Origin: Cupriavidus sp. P-10
GTDB lineage: Bacteria; Pseudomonadota; Gammaproteobacteria; Burkholderiales; Burkholderiaceae
NCBI RefSeq assembly: GCF_003402535.2
Contig: NZ_AP025173.1
Span: 186,001 to 250,000, forward strand
Length of the DNA: 64,000 nt
Direction: 5' to 3'
Shown: positions 37,628-46,551 of the stretch, piece by piece
How positions within the stretch are numbered: position 1 is the first letter of the stretch
Layout of the letters: each line of letters opens with the position of its first letter
The notes under the pieces: model-generated
Told to the model about the DNA's origin: nothing
The model's input: only the letters and a program-made list of their open reading frames with translations
The model's database searches: none
Program-made: the position numbers and the translations under genes

Positions 37628-38152
37628 CCGGACGCCATCGCGCATGGCCCACAGCTTGCCATTTGCTCAGCGGAAAGCGATTTGCGGCGAGCAGTGAAAG
37701 ACGTTCGCGAAGCGACTCTCATCAAGGTCCCGTCTGCGAACCAGGAAGTTAGCAAGTACATGGGGGGAGCCTGAAGGCGTGATGACAAGCTTCACAGTTG
37801 CTGGCGGGCGCACACGTTTCCGCAGCGCCACACCGGGACGAGTAGGGCTTTCCAGTTGCTTAGCATATCCTTGTCATCGTGCTGTCGCGCCCCCCGCCGA
37901 AGTGAGATAGCCCTGTTGGTCAGCTTTCGGCTACCCATATTGCCTTCGCCTGTCTACTGAAGGCTCGGCCCTCGGATCTTCCACCCCAATGACACTCGGT
38001 TCCATAGTTTGTACAAATTTTCCGAGAGATTCTGCTCGAACATGGCGATGGTTTCGTCATCGCTGGACCATCTCGACGCCAACCAAGTGGTGTTGACGGG
38101 GTAATTACGATTCTTCAAGGCACTCCGTCTTGATGTCCGGACACAGTTGGAC
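37628..38152. other. 525-bp region without an assignable gene
   Basis: Between the GntR gene and the end of the XdhC-like gene. The minus strand has an open stretch (about 37970-38110) reading NYPVNTTWLASRWSSDDETI and ENLYKLWNRVSLGWKIR, with protein-like composition but no proper start and no recognised family. It could be the tail of a lost gene. No RNA gene or transposon end was seen. Confidence 0.4.
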
Positions 38153-39163
38153 TCACAGGACCGCACAGGCGTGCGTGTCCGTTCCCGCCTTGCGGGCCAT
38201 AATGTTCCAGCCGTCAGGCAGTACGATGCCATTCTTTACTGCGGTTAGTTCCGCGACGATCGAGACAGCGATTTCGTGAGGGGTCTTGCTTCCAATGTGA
38301 ATCCCGATCGGTCCATGCATGCAGCGAGCCTGGTCTTCTGTGACGCCGAACTCAAGCAGGCGCTCACGTCTCATCCGGTTATTTGCGCGCGAGCCGATCG
38401 CACCGACATAAAAGGCGTCCGATTGCAACGCCTCCATCAACGCAAGGTCGTCGAGCTTAGGATCATGCGTCAGGGCAATCACCGCTGTCCTACGGTCAGG
38501 CCCCATGGCGATGACCGTGTCGTCCGGCATGGTTCTCACCAGCGTCGTTCCCGCCACGTCCCAATCGCCGACGTACTCGTCGCGAGGGTCGCAAACTGTC
38601 ACCTGGTACTCCAATGCAACCGCCATGCTCGCCAGGAAGCTAGACAATTGCCCTGCGCCGATCAACAAAAGCCGGTACCGTGGGCCGTACACCGTCACGA
38701 GGTGCTGCGCATCGAGACTCAGGACATCATCGGGTTGCGCCGGTCGGAAGCAAATCGCACCAGACCTTAAATCGAGCACACGAGCAAACAGTTCGCGACG
38801 CTCTACCCGTTCTAGCATTTCTCCGATGCGGGCCAAGTCGCGATGCGATTCAAGTACGAGTTGAATCGTACCGCCGCAGGGCAAACCCATTCGCCGCGCC
38901 TCTTCCGCATTAACACCGTAGGTCACGATCTCCGGCGTGTCGAAGGAGAGGAATCTCTTGGAATTCTGATAGATCAGGTCATCCTCAATGCAGCCACCTG
39001 ACACCGAGCCAGACACACGACCGTCGTCGCGCAGGGCCAGCATTGCCCCGATCGGACGCGGGCTGGAACCCCAGGTCCTGGTGACGGTCGCCAACGTTAC
39101 TCCATGACCAGCCTCCAACCAGGCCTTAGCGTCTTTCAGTACTTGCAGGTCAATACTGTCCAT
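38153..39163 (-). CDS. XdhC/CoxI-family molybdenum cofactor maturation protein
   Basis: Protein of 336 residues with the XdhC/CoxI N-terminal domain (ATVTRTWGSSPRPIGAMLAL, SVSGGCIEDDLI) and a C-terminal Rossmann domain (YRLLLIGAGQLSSFLASMAV). XdhC-type proteins bind molybdenum cofactor, help its sulfuration and insert it into xanthine oxidase-family enzymes. It is the last gene of the operon beginning at 43764 and follows the SRPBCC gene by 36 bases, which fits a dedicated maturation factor for the hydroxylase encoded upstream. Confidence 0.9.
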   Translation of the reverse strand: MDSIDLQVLKDAKAWLEAGHGVTLATVTRTWGSSPRPIGAMLALRDDGRVSGSVSGGCIEDDLIYQNSKRFLSFDTPEIVTYGVNAEEARRMGLPCGGTIQLVLESHRDLARIGEMLERVERRELFARVLDLRSGAICFRPAQPDDVLSLDAQHLVTVYGPRYRLLLIGAGQLSSFLASMAVALEYQVTVCDPRDEYVGDWDVAGTTLVRTMPDDTVIAMGPDRRTAVIALTHDPKLDDLALMEALQSDAFYVGAIGSRANNRMRRERLLEFGVTEDQARCMHGPIGIHIGSKTPHEIAVSIVAELTAVKNGIVLPDGWNIMARKAGTDTHACAVL

Positions 39164-39199
39164 GTAGGCTCCTTGGCGCCTCGTTCCGGCCGCAGGCCC

Positions 39200-39784
39200 C
39201 TAACGGAGCAACGTGAATGCCGTGGCAGCAGCCGCGCTCAAGCCAATGATCCAAGGAAGCAGGCGGGCGTAGGGGATGCCGCTGCTCGTTCGTGCAATGG
39301 GCGCCGCCATGACCTCTTCTGCCGGAGTAGTGACGGCCGGCGCTGCGGCTGCCAACGTCTGCTCGAAGGCAGTAAAGAAATCGTCAGCCATCTTCCTGGC
39401 CGCGCTGTCAACCAGCCTGGAGCCAATCTGCGCGAGCTTGCCTCCGATTTGAGCCTTGGCGGTGTATTGAACCCGCGTACCCTGTTCCTCGGCGCACAGC
39501 ACGACATCAGCGCCACCCTTGGCGAACCCAGCTGCGCCACCCTGCCCTTCAAAAACGAGTGAATACGAGGTCGGCGCGTGTGCGTCGACAATGGTCAACT
39601 TGCCCTTGAAGCGAGCGCTGACAGGACCGACCCTCGCTGCCACCACAACTTCAAATGCGTTATCGGAAGTTGCGGAGATACTCTCGCAGCCTGCGATGCA
39701 GGACTTGAGGATCTCCGGGTTATTCAATGCATCCCAGACGGCTTGCTGCGGGGCATTTACATGCTGATGGTTCGAAAGTTCCAT
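39200..39784 (-). CDS. CoxG-like SRPBCC protein with C-terminal membrane anchor
   Basis: SRPBCC-fold protein of 194 residues of the CO dehydrogenase subunit G group (NAPQQAVWDALNNPEILKSC, IAGCESI; GGKLAQIGSRLVDSAARKMA). The linker AAAAPAVTTPAEEV leads to a single hydrophobic C-terminal helix (LLPWIIGLSAAAATAFTLL). CoxG of Oligotropha anchors CO dehydrogenase to the membrane; a similar role in linking this hydroxylase to the respiratory chain is inferred. It lies between the large subunit and XdhC genes in the operon. Confidence 0.88.
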   Translation of the reverse strand: MELSNHQHVNAPQQAVWDALNNPEILKSCIAGCESISATSDNAFEVVVAARVGPVSARFKGKLTIVDAHAPTSYSLVFEGQGGAAGFAKGGADVVLCAEEQGTRVQYTAKAQIGGKLAQIGSRLVDSAARKMADDFFTAFEQTLAAAAPAVTTPAEEVMAAPIARTSSGIPYARLLPWIIGLSAAAATAFTLLR

Positions 39785-39889
39785 GGTCAGACAACTCAAA
39801 CGTTAATGCGATAGGGAGCGGGCCGTGGCTGCGCCCAATCTCCCCGGATCAAACCTCAATCCTGAGGCGCGCGTGGCTGAGCGGCGCAA

Positions 39890-42370
39890 TCAGCCATTTT
39901 TGCACTGCGCTTCCCGTACAATCCGGCGAATACGGCTAGGGGTAAGCGGGACCTCGGTCAGTTCCACACCGTACGGTCGCAGCGCATCCTCAACGGCTTG
40001 CACCATCACCGGCGGTGCAGCCATGCGTCCGCCCTCGCCGCCACCCTTAATACCGAATTCCGTGTAGGGCGACGGCGTCTCCACGTGACCGACACGCAGA
40101 TTCAAAGGCACCTCATGCGCAGTTGGCATGTGGTAGTCCGCAAAAGACGCCGTGAGCAACTGGCCATTGCTGTCGTAGTGGAATTGCTCATACAGGGCCG
40201 TGCCGATTCCTTGAGCCGCGCCGCCTCGCACATGGCCATCGAGCGTCATGGGGTTAACCACAGTGCCGCAATCGTGTACAGCGACATAGTCAAGGATGGT
40301 CACTTTCCCAGTCTGCGGATCAACCTCGACCGCAGCCGCGTGTGCCATATGCCCCATGATCGGGTAGAAGATGCCAAGATGGCTACGATCGGACGCCGGC
40401 ATGGTTGTCAGCGGATGGTCGTAAACCGAGGTTGTTTCCAGGCCGCTGGAGAATTCTGGCGTATCCGGGAAGTCCAGACGGAAATAGTGGATAGCCGATG
40501 CAAGTTCCGCAATCGTCTTGCCCGATCCCGGGATGCCCTTGATGATAACGCGACCGCCGGACAGTTCCAGGTCGTCGCTACTGCATTCCAGCATATGTGC
40601 GGCAAACCGGAACATTTTGTTGCGCAGCGTCCTTGATCCCGCCACGACGGCCCCTGCAACCATCACCGTATATCGACTGCCGCCCGGCCCTGTACCGTTG
40701 AACCCCGCGTCCGTATCAGCGTAGCTGACCGAGATGTCAGACGGCTCAACGCTGAGCGCCTCCGAAACAATCTGCGTCACCACGGTCTCGGGACTGTTGC
40801 CCCAGAATGGCGCGTTCAGCTTGACAAATACCTTACCGGTGGGATCGATCCGCATCGACACCGCCTCGGGCGAACTGGTCAGCGCGAATCCAGGCTGCTC
40901 CGGAGGATTCAGCGACCAGAACTCGGTCGAACTGAACACGCTGCGCTCCTGGCAGGTCACCACGCCGATGCCGATGTACTTGCCTTCCTTGCGCGCGGCT
41001 TCCTGCCGGGCACGCCATCCCTCATAGTCGAACATCCTGAGCATCTCTTGCATGACCGCCTGGTAGTTGCCGCTGTCATACACATTGCCCGTGGGAATCA
41101 CGAAGGGAAATTCCTCCGGGCGGATCAGGTTGCGCCGGCGGATCTCGACCGGGTCCAGATTTAGCTCTCGCGCGGCAGCATCCACCATCCGCTCTATCAC
41201 GAAGTTGGATACTTCCGAACCAAAGCCACGATACGCGCCCTGCTGGCACTTGTTGGTCAGCACTGCGATGATTCTCGCCTGCACACTATTGATACGATAG
41301 GGCCCAACGATCTGAGAGAATGCATTGCCGTGTGTCCCATACCCATACTGCAGGTAAGCGCCATAATCATCCATGACTTCATAGCGAAGGGACAGGATAG
41401 TGCCATCGCGTTTGACCGCAAGCTCGGCTTCGTAGACACGGTCGGAGCCGTGTCCGTCAGCGTTGGTCATATTGTCGAGGCGGTCCTCGATGAACTTTAC
41501 CGGCTGACCTGCAATGCGTGCCAGCCCCGCCGTCAGAACAATAACCTTGTGCAGGAACAGCTTCGAGCCGAAGCTGCCACCGGCAAGCGTCGGCACGATA
41601 TTGAGCTGCGTCGAAGGGACGCCGAGAGAAGCTGCGCAGAGCCACCCGACATAGGTATACATCGACGTGTTGCAGTGGACCGTAAACTTCCCGGTGCCGG
41701 GATCGTACTCCGCAACCGCGCCGACAGTCTCCAGTGGCTGCGGCCCCGACCGGTTCCACCGCAGGCGACGCTTGATAACTAGATCGGAGCGAGCGAAGTC
41801 GTCGTCAACGGGACCGAACGCAAAGGTACGGTCCATCGCGACATTACTGTCACCCAGGTCCGGGTGGAGAACGGCTTCACCCTTGGCATGCAACGCCGCC
41901 TCGAAATCTGCAACGACCGGCAGCTCCTCGAAATCCACATCAATCAGTTCGAGTGCATCCTCCGCGATGTACCGGTCCACCGCAACGACAGCGGCAACCG
42001 CTTCGCCGACATGGCGCACCCGGTCGATGGCGATCGCGTGCTGAACGACAGGCGGGCTCGAGAATGTCACCGTCGGTCCAGTCGTTTCCGCAAACTCCTT
42101 GCCGGTGACGACGGCGATCACCCCGGGCAACTCGCGCGCACGACTGACGTCGATCGATTTGATACGGGCGTGAGCGAACGGGCTTCGCAGCAACGCAACA
42201 TGAGCCATGTTCGGCAGCACGATATCGTCGACGTACTTACCGCGACCAGTGAGCAGTCGCGGATCCTCGACTCGCTTCATGCTCTTGCCGATCCAGCGCA
42301 AATTCTGACGAGGCGCTTCCGATTGCCGCGACGCCGGGATTTTTACGTCCGGGATATATCGCTCGGTCAT
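39890..42370 (-). CDS. Xanthine oxidase-family molybdopterin-binding large subunit
   Basis: Molybdenum hydroxylase large subunit of 826 residues. RWIGKSMKRVEDPRLLTGRG and KYVDDI open the aldehyde-oxidase-type domain. GGSFGSKLFLHKVIVLTAGL and QGAYRGFGSEVSNFVIERM carry cofactor-binding and active-site loops, and GIKGGGEGGRMAAPPV holds the catalytic glutamate region. The loop AYRGFGS differs from AYXCSFR of true (form I) CO dehydrogenases, so a hydroxylase of an aldehyde, N-heterocycle or aroyl/furoyl-CoA is more likely. Its start overlaps the end of the small subunit gene by four bases (ATGA). With the FAD and iron-sulfur subunits it should form an (alpha-beta-gamma)2 enzyme. Confidence 0.9.
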   Translation of the reverse strand: MTERYIPDVKIPASRQSEAPRQNLRWIGKSMKRVEDPRLLTGRGKYVDDIVLPNMAHVALLRSPFAHARIKSIDVSRARELPGVIAVVTGKEFAETTGPTVTFSSPPVVQHAIAIDRVRHVGEAVAAVVAVDRYIAEDALELIDVDFEELPVVADFEAALHAKGEAVLHPDLGDSNVAMDRTFAFGPVDDDFARSDLVIKRRLRWNRSGPQPLETVGAVAEYDPGTGKFTVHCNTSMYTYVGWLCAASLGVPSTQLNIVPTLAGGSFGSKLFLHKVIVLTAGLARIAGQPVKFIEDRLDNMTNADGHGSDRVYEAELAVKRDGTILSLRYEVMDDYGAYLQYGYGTHGNAFSQIVGPYRINSVQARIIAVLTNKCQQGAYRGFGSEVSNFVIERMVDAAARELNLDPVEIRRRNLIRPEEFPFVIPTGNVYDSGNYQAVMQEMLRMFDYEGWRARQEAARKEGKYIGIGVVTCQERSVFSSTEFWSLNPPEQPGFALTSSPEAVSMRIDPTGKVFVKLNAPFWGNSPETVVTQIVSEALSVEPSDISVSYADTDAGFNGTGPGGSRYTVMVAGAVVAGSRTLRNKMFRFAAHMLECSSDDLELSGGRVIIKGIPGSGKTIAELASAIHYFRLDFPDTPEFSSGLETTSVYDHPLTTMPASDRSHLGIFYPIMGHMAHAAAVEVDPQTGKVTILDYVAVHDCGTVVNPMTLDGHVRGGAAQGIGTALYEQFHYDSNGQLLTASFADYHMPTAHEVPLNLRVGHVETPSPYTEFGIKGGGEGGRMAAPPVMVQAVEDALRPYGVELTEVPLTPSRIRRIVREAQCKNG

Positions 42371-42864
42371 GGCTGCACTCCTTGTTGTTGGCGCATGGTT
42401 TCGGCTGCCGACATGATGGCATCGACGATCGTCTGATAACCCGTGCATCGGCAGAGGTTGCCCGAGATGGCTTCTGCGACTTCTTCACGCGTGGGATTGG
42501 GATTGACACTCAGCAGCTCCTTGGCGGTCATGAGCATCCCCGGCGTGCAAAAGCCACATTGCAGGCCGTGCTTTTCCCAGAACGCCTGTTGCAACGGATG
42601 CAACTTCTCGATCGTGCCGAGGCTTTCGACTGTTTCTACAGCCGCCCCTTGCACCTGTACGGCGAACGTCAGGCACGAGCGTACCGTCTTGCCATCAAGC
42701 ATGACGTTACAGGCGCCGCAGACCCCATGCTCACAGGCGACGTGTGTTCCGGTCAGATGGCATTCATTACGAAGAAAATCGGAAAGCAGCATACGGGTCG
42801 GTATGCTCCGCTCATAAGTTTTGCCGTTAACGTTGACGGCAACATCGATCTTGTGGACTGTCAT
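42367..42864 (-). CDS. [2Fe-2S] small subunit of the molybdenum hydroxylase
   Basis: Electron-transfer subunit of 165 residues. The plant-type ferredoxin domain holds CEHGVCGACNVMLDGKTVRS plus C, and the C-terminal helical domain holds LQCGFCTPGML and GNLCRCTGYQ, so all eight cluster cysteines are present. It passes electrons from the molybdenum site to the FAD subunit. It lies 27 bases after the FAD subunit gene and overlaps the large subunit gene by four bases, consistent with coupled translation. Neither a Tat signal nor a membrane segment is visible. Confidence 0.95.
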   Translation of the reverse strand: MTVHKIDVAVNVNGKTYERSIPTRMLLSDFLRNECHLTGTHVACEHGVCGACNVMLDGKTVRSCLTFAVQVQGAAVETVESLGTIEKLHPLQQAFWEKHGLQCGFCTPGMLMTAKELLSVNPNPTREEVAEAISGNLCRCTGYQTIVDAIMSAAETMRQQQGVQP

Positions 42865-42891
42865 GGCTTCAACTCCAGTGGTGCGTTGCAG

Positions 42892-43764
42892 TCAGGCATG
42901 CCCTTGGGCGCGCTCCGCCGCCCTGGCGAGCGCTCGGGCGGTCAGCGTACGAATCAGGTCGTGGCGGTACTGCCTGTCCGCATGGATGTCTTCGATAAGG
43001 TCGAACCCTTCACTAGCAAGCGCAGCGACGCGGTCGAACAACTCCGTTGACGGCGACTGGCCTGTCAGAGCTTGCTCGACCGCAGGCAGACGCCGCGCCC
43101 GGTCTGACACACCCGCGTAGGCGACCGACGCTTCCTCGATACGTCCACCGCGAATATCGAGCAGCGCGGCGACTAAAGTCATGGCGAAGTCGCCCTGGCG
43201 CGCCGACACTTCCTCAAACGCGTAACCGCGGCGGCTCGCCGGCACCGGGATTTGCACCTCGACCAATATTTCATTCGGTTCAAGTGCCGTGGCATAGATG
43301 CCCTGGAAAAAGTCCTCGGCCGCAATGCGGCGTTCGCCGCCAATGCCTCGAACCACCATAGTGGCCCCTACAGAGAGCATGACTGCCGGCATCTCCGAAG
43401 CCGGATCGGCGTGGCACAGATTTCCACAAAGGGTGCCGCGGTTCCGAACGGTTCCGTGCGCGACGTAGTGATAGGCTTCGCTCATCAAAGGACAGCATTC
43501 CTGGACTAGCGCTGAATCCTTCAGATCGGCGTGCCGCATTAACGCGCCGATACGGAGGATATCGCCGTCGCGACGGTGATAATCCAGTTCGCTCACGCCA
43601 TTGATGTCAATCAGCACATCGGGCCGGGCCATCCGAAAGTTCATCATCGGCACAAGGCTTTGCCCGCCAGCAATTACCTTGGCGTCCGGGCCGGACTGTG
43701 CCAGCAGCCGCAGGGCGTCATCCAGCGTGCCGGGCCGGCGGTATTCAAAGGATGTGGGTTTCAT
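42892..43764 (-). CDS. FAD-binding medium subunit of the molybdenum hydroxylase
   Basis: Subunit of 290 residues of the CoxM/xanthine dehydrogenase FAD family. The FAD motifs VIAGGQSLVPMMNFRMARP and TVRNRGTLCGNLCHADPASE are clear, followed by the C-terminal CO dehydrogenase flavoprotein domain (GYAFEEVSARQGDFAM). The start at 43764 is chosen over a longer frame that adds 31 unrelated residues. First of five genes in the order FAD, FeS, Mo subunit, SRPBCC, XdhC. A promoter and a short leader frame lie 220-280 bases upstream. Confidence 0.92.
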   Translation of the reverse strand: MKPTSFEYRRPGTLDDALRLLAQSGPDAKVIAGGQSLVPMMNFRMARPDVLIDINGVSELDYHRRDGDILRIGALMRHADLKDSALVQECCPLMSEAYHYVAHGTVRNRGTLCGNLCHADPASEMPAVMLSVGATMVVRGIGGERRIAAEDFFQGIYATALEPNEILVEVQIPVPASRRGYAFEEVSARQGDFAMTLVAALLDIRGGRIEEASVAYAGVSDRARRLPAVEQALTGQSPSTELFDRVAALASEGFDLIEDIHADRQYRHDLIRTLTARALARAAERAQGHA

Positions 43765-43896
43765 ATGTATTTCCAGGTCGTCGACTAGAGGCCAGTTGCA
43801 GATGTGGCCCGACGAATACATGAGGTTCCTGCTCTCGCGCCGATGACAGACGGTCACCGTTGCTGCTGCGACGCATGAGCCAACTGAAGGGGCGAC

Positions 43897-43986
43897 CTAG
43901 GGACGCCTGACGAAATTAGAGGTGGAAGCGAGCGGCATCGAGGACGGAATGCCGTTCCACGGATGCAAAGGGCGGATGGGCAACAT
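43897..43986 (-). CDS. Putative 29-residue leader peptide upstream of the molybdenum hydroxylase operon
   Basis: A 29-codon frame (starts MLPIRPLHPWNGIPSSMP, ends FVRRP) has an excellent ribosome site AAAAGGAGACAAC before its ATG. It begins about 24 bases after a predicted transcription start. It ends 130 bases before the FAD subunit gene. It is rich in Pro and Arg and has no known relatives that I recognise. It could be a regulatory leader peptide, a small protein, or the preserved 5' end of a deleted gene. Its expression is inferred only from the ribosome site and position. Confidence 0.4.
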   Translation of the reverse strand: MLPIRPLHPWNGIPSSMPLASTSNFVRRP

Positions 43987-44003
43987 GTTGTCTCCTTTTG
44001 TCT

Positions 44004-44045
44004 TTATCGTTCGATAATTCTTGGTCGAAGCGCACACATTGTCAA
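44004..44045 (-). promoter_or_regulatory. Sigma-70-type promoter with overlapping palindromic operator
   Basis: On the minus strand, a perfect -35 TTGACA (44040-44045) is followed after 17 bases by AAGAAT (44017-44022, four of six to TATAAT). The palindrome TTATCGTTCGATAA (44004-44017) covers the expected start site near 44010. This is the natural promoter for the leader frame and the molybdenum hydroxylase operon; the palindrome would suit a repressor. Confidence 0.55.
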
Positions 44046-44198
44046 GTGATAAATTACGAGAAGAAAGAAAGACAATATTTGATGCAGCTAGGTCCATGCT
44101 GGGGCGTGAAGTAAATCGGTTTCCGCCTTCCTGACAGCCCCCTCGCTCTTGCTGCGCTTCCCTAGCAGAGACATCCCTCTTCCATAATTCGAAGCGTG

Positions 44199-44233
44199 GG
44201 ACATTTCTGTCTCCCAACCGGACACTTATGTCC
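44199..44233 (+). promoter_or_regulatory. Paired upstream activator sites of the porin
   Basis: GGACA-TTTC-TGTCT (44199-44212) and GGACA-CTTA-TGTCC (44220-44233) are two copies of GGACA-N4-TGTC(C/T), 21 bases apart and so on the same DNA face. The second is extended to CGGACACTTATGTCCG. They end about 97 bases before the -24 element at 44331, the usual place for a sigma-54 enhancer. A related half-site cluster precedes the esterase/BVMO operon. Confidence 0.6.
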
Positions 44234-44330
44234 GCCGGCTGTCTTCTGGGATTTGCTTAGGCTCACTTCAGAGCTGAGTTCGACAGCATTAATTACGGGA
44301 TTACCCTCGAAAATTGCACCTAATCCTCCT

Positions 44331-44346
44331 TGGCACAGAACTTGAT
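44331..44346 (+). promoter_or_regulatory. Sigma-54-type promoter of the porin
   Basis: TGGCACAGAACTTGAT matches TGGCAC-N5-TTGCA except for A in place of C in the -12 element and the last base. Exactly the same 16 bases occur on the minus strand at 56944-56959 before the esterase/BVMO operon, and a near copy occurs at 59837-59852. It would start a transcript with a leader of about 180 bases before the porin ATG. Confidence 0.6.
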
Positions 44347-44540
44347 CATGCATCACCGCAATCGCAGCGCCGAACACACCAGCTGCGCATTGCTTGCGGC
44401 ATGGCTCGCACCCCAAAGCCTGGCTCTGGGCGGCTGTGCAACAGAAATATTTACGCCCCTTCGACAAGGTCATCGCGACCGAACCGAACACATCAAAGAA
44501 CTGGCGTCGCTCTGTCGCACGCCAACACAGGAGACGAAGT

Positions 44541-45737
44541 ATGAGTCGTTGCGCAAAGCATTCTGCCGCCACGGTGTCAGCCCTGCTGGCCCTGGGCGCC
44601 ACATTCAACGCCAACGCGCAATCTACTGTCACGCTGTATGGCGTGGCAGATATCAACGTCGAGTTTGCCAACCACGTCGGCAGCGTACCGTCGGCATCCA
44701 ATCAATTCACTTCCGGCACCGGGGATAATGTCTACCGCATGAACTCTGGCGGCGTCGCCGGGTCGCGATGGGGCCTGCGAGGTGTTGAAGCACTGTCTGG
44801 TAGCTTGAACTCAGTCTTCGTGCTCGAAAGTGGCTTTGCCATCGATACTGGAGTCGGTGAACAAAGTGGACGGCTTTTCGGACGGCAGGCATACGTCGGA
44901 CTGCAGGACCAACGCTATGGCCAGCTATCTTTTGGCCGGCAGTACACCTCTGCCTTTGATGCGCTGGCAAACTTCTCACCAATGGCATTTGCTACGCAGT
45001 ATGATCCGGTTGTTGCACTCACCGGCCCAAACTTCCGGGAAGACAATTTGCTCAAGTATTCCGGCACATTCGGTCCGGTTACGGCGGTTGCGCATTGGTC
45101 CTTTGGTTCGGGCGTTGCCTTGCCACAAGTCGTAGCGCCCGGTGTCGCACTAGGCGGCAATGGCGAAGCGCCTGGGCACTTTCGGCGTGATACGGCGTAT
45201 GGCGCCGGGCTGAACTATTTCGCCGGGCCGCTTGGCCTGGCGATCAGCTACGATCAGCTCAATCCGTCGATGGGTATCACTGGCGGCTCCATTAGCAGCG
45301 GTTCCTTCAAGAAAGCAGCTACTGCCGTCAGCTATAGCTTTGGCGCGGCGAAACTCATGGGGGGTTATCGCTGGGGACAAAACAAGGCACCCAATGGGGA
45401 CACGCTTCAGCGCGACGATCTATACTGGATCGGTGGAACCTTTCAAGTCACACCCGCATTGAGCATTGCGCTCTCATACAACTACCAGAATCTGAAGAGA
45501 CTCCTGGACAGCACGTCTTCACCGAATCCTTGGCAAGTAGGCTTTCTTTCCAGCTACTCGCTTTCCAAACGGACTGACCTCTATCTCACCAGCGCATTCT
45601 CGAAACATGCCGGGCTAATGCTTGACTCGGCCGCGACAGTGTTCGCAAACAGCCTCGCGCTCGGCAACAGCTACGCGCTTGCCACAGGGAAGGACAACAT
45701 GTTCGGTGCTGCCGTGGGAGTCCGTCACACCTTCTGA
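44541..45737 (+). CDS. Gram-negative porin, Burkholderia general-porin family
   Basis: Outer-membrane trimeric porin of 398 residues. Signal peptide MSRCAKHSAATVSALLALGA, with likely cleavage after FNANA, is followed by QSTVTLYGVADINVEF, the standard first strand of beta-proteobacterial porins. SRWGLRGVEALSGSLNSVF and RQAYVGLQDQRYGQLSFGRQ come next, and the C-terminus ends in aromatic GVRHTF as required for outer-membrane insertion. AGGAG precedes the ATG at 44541. Its sigma-54-type promoter is shared with the ketone-oxidation operon, so it probably admits the same substrate. Confidence 0.93.
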   Translation: MSRCAKHSAATVSALLALGATFNANAQSTVTLYGVADINVEFANHVGSVPSASNQFTSGTGDNVYRMNSGGVAGSRWGLRGVEALSGSLNSVFVLESGFAIDTGVGEQSGRLFGRQAYVGLQDQRYGQLSFGRQYTSAFDALANFSPMAFATQYDPVVALTGPNFREDNLLKYSGTFGPVTAVAHWSFGSGVALPQVVAPGVALGGNGEAPGHFRRDTAYGAGLNYFAGPLGLAISYDQLNPSMGITGGSISSGSFKKAATAVSYSFGAAKLMGGYRWGQNKAPNGDTLQRDDLYWIGGTFQVTPALSIALSYNYQNLKRLLDSTSSPNPWQVGFLSSYSLSKRTDLYLTSAFSKHAGLMLDSAATVFANSLALGNSYALATGKDNMFGAAVGVRHTF

Positions 45738-45753
45738 GAGCCAGTTTGAAAGT

Positions 45754-45850
45754 TCAAGGATGGGCGGCTCTGCGCAGTAGAAGTCCGCCCATTGCAATAT
45801 AGACCATGGCCTCGAATACGCCGGGACGCCGCTCATAGTCCCTGACCAGT
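45754..45850 (-). pseudogene. C-terminal fragment of an IS5-family transposase
   Basis: The minus strand reads LVRDYERRPGVFEAMVYIAM and then GGLLLRRAAHP, stop at 45754. This is the typical end of IS5/IS1182-type transposases (VRDYERR-x8-A-x-I-x-A-M-x-x-L-x-x-R). It is joined directly to the middle of a broken cyclase gene at 45850, so an IS end deletion removed the rest of both. No target duplication is visible. Confidence 0.65.
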
Positions 45851-46551
45851 GCATGTAGCGCAATGCGATGTTCCGTAAGCAGGGAACTGCCAGCGACCTC
45901 CTGCGCCAGGCCGTGCTTGAACGAATACTCTATCTCGGGAAAGGGGGGCAGGTCGTAGATGAACTCGCCCTCCAGGCAGGAGGGCGAGTTCATCTTCCGG
46001 CTGCCCGACAACCTGCCGGATCAGGCTCAGAGGGAACCGCTTGCCGATCACCGCAAGCGTCTGCAACAGTGCCCTCTCCGCGATGGAAAGCCGGTCGATG
46101 CGGGCGGCAAGCACCCCTTCTTTGTCGGAATATGCAAGCTGGGGAGCGTCTCCTCGATCTGGTAACTTTCGGGCACGCCCACCAGCGCGTTCTCCTCGGG
46201 ACCAGAGTCCCGAACAGTGCGAGGATCCCGTCGCCCAGGGACTTGGCGACGTAGCCTTCGTAGTGATGCACGGTCTCCATCATGAGGCCACCACGGTCAA
46301 TGAGATGGCGTGCTTCTTCGGGATCCAAGTCGTGGATCAACGCCGTCGATCCGGCCATGTCGGCAAATAGTGCCGTGATCGTTTTGCATTCGCCCGCGCG
46401 CTCCCCCTCGCTTCCAGCGTTGCCTGTTCGGGCAAGGTGCGCTCGGCCAGGTGGGGTGGCGTGTAATGAACCGGGGCAAACTCCGCAAGTGGAGTTGCAC
46501 TTGGAGGCGCGCCACACTCACTGCAATACTTGGTTATTGGGCTCGACTCTA

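Noticed and set aside
39890..43764. Aerobic CO dehydrogenase (CoxMSL)
   Set aside because: Subunit order and the CoxG/CoxI neighbours look similar, but the active-site loop reads AYRGFGS, not AYXCSFR, so CO oxidation is not supported.
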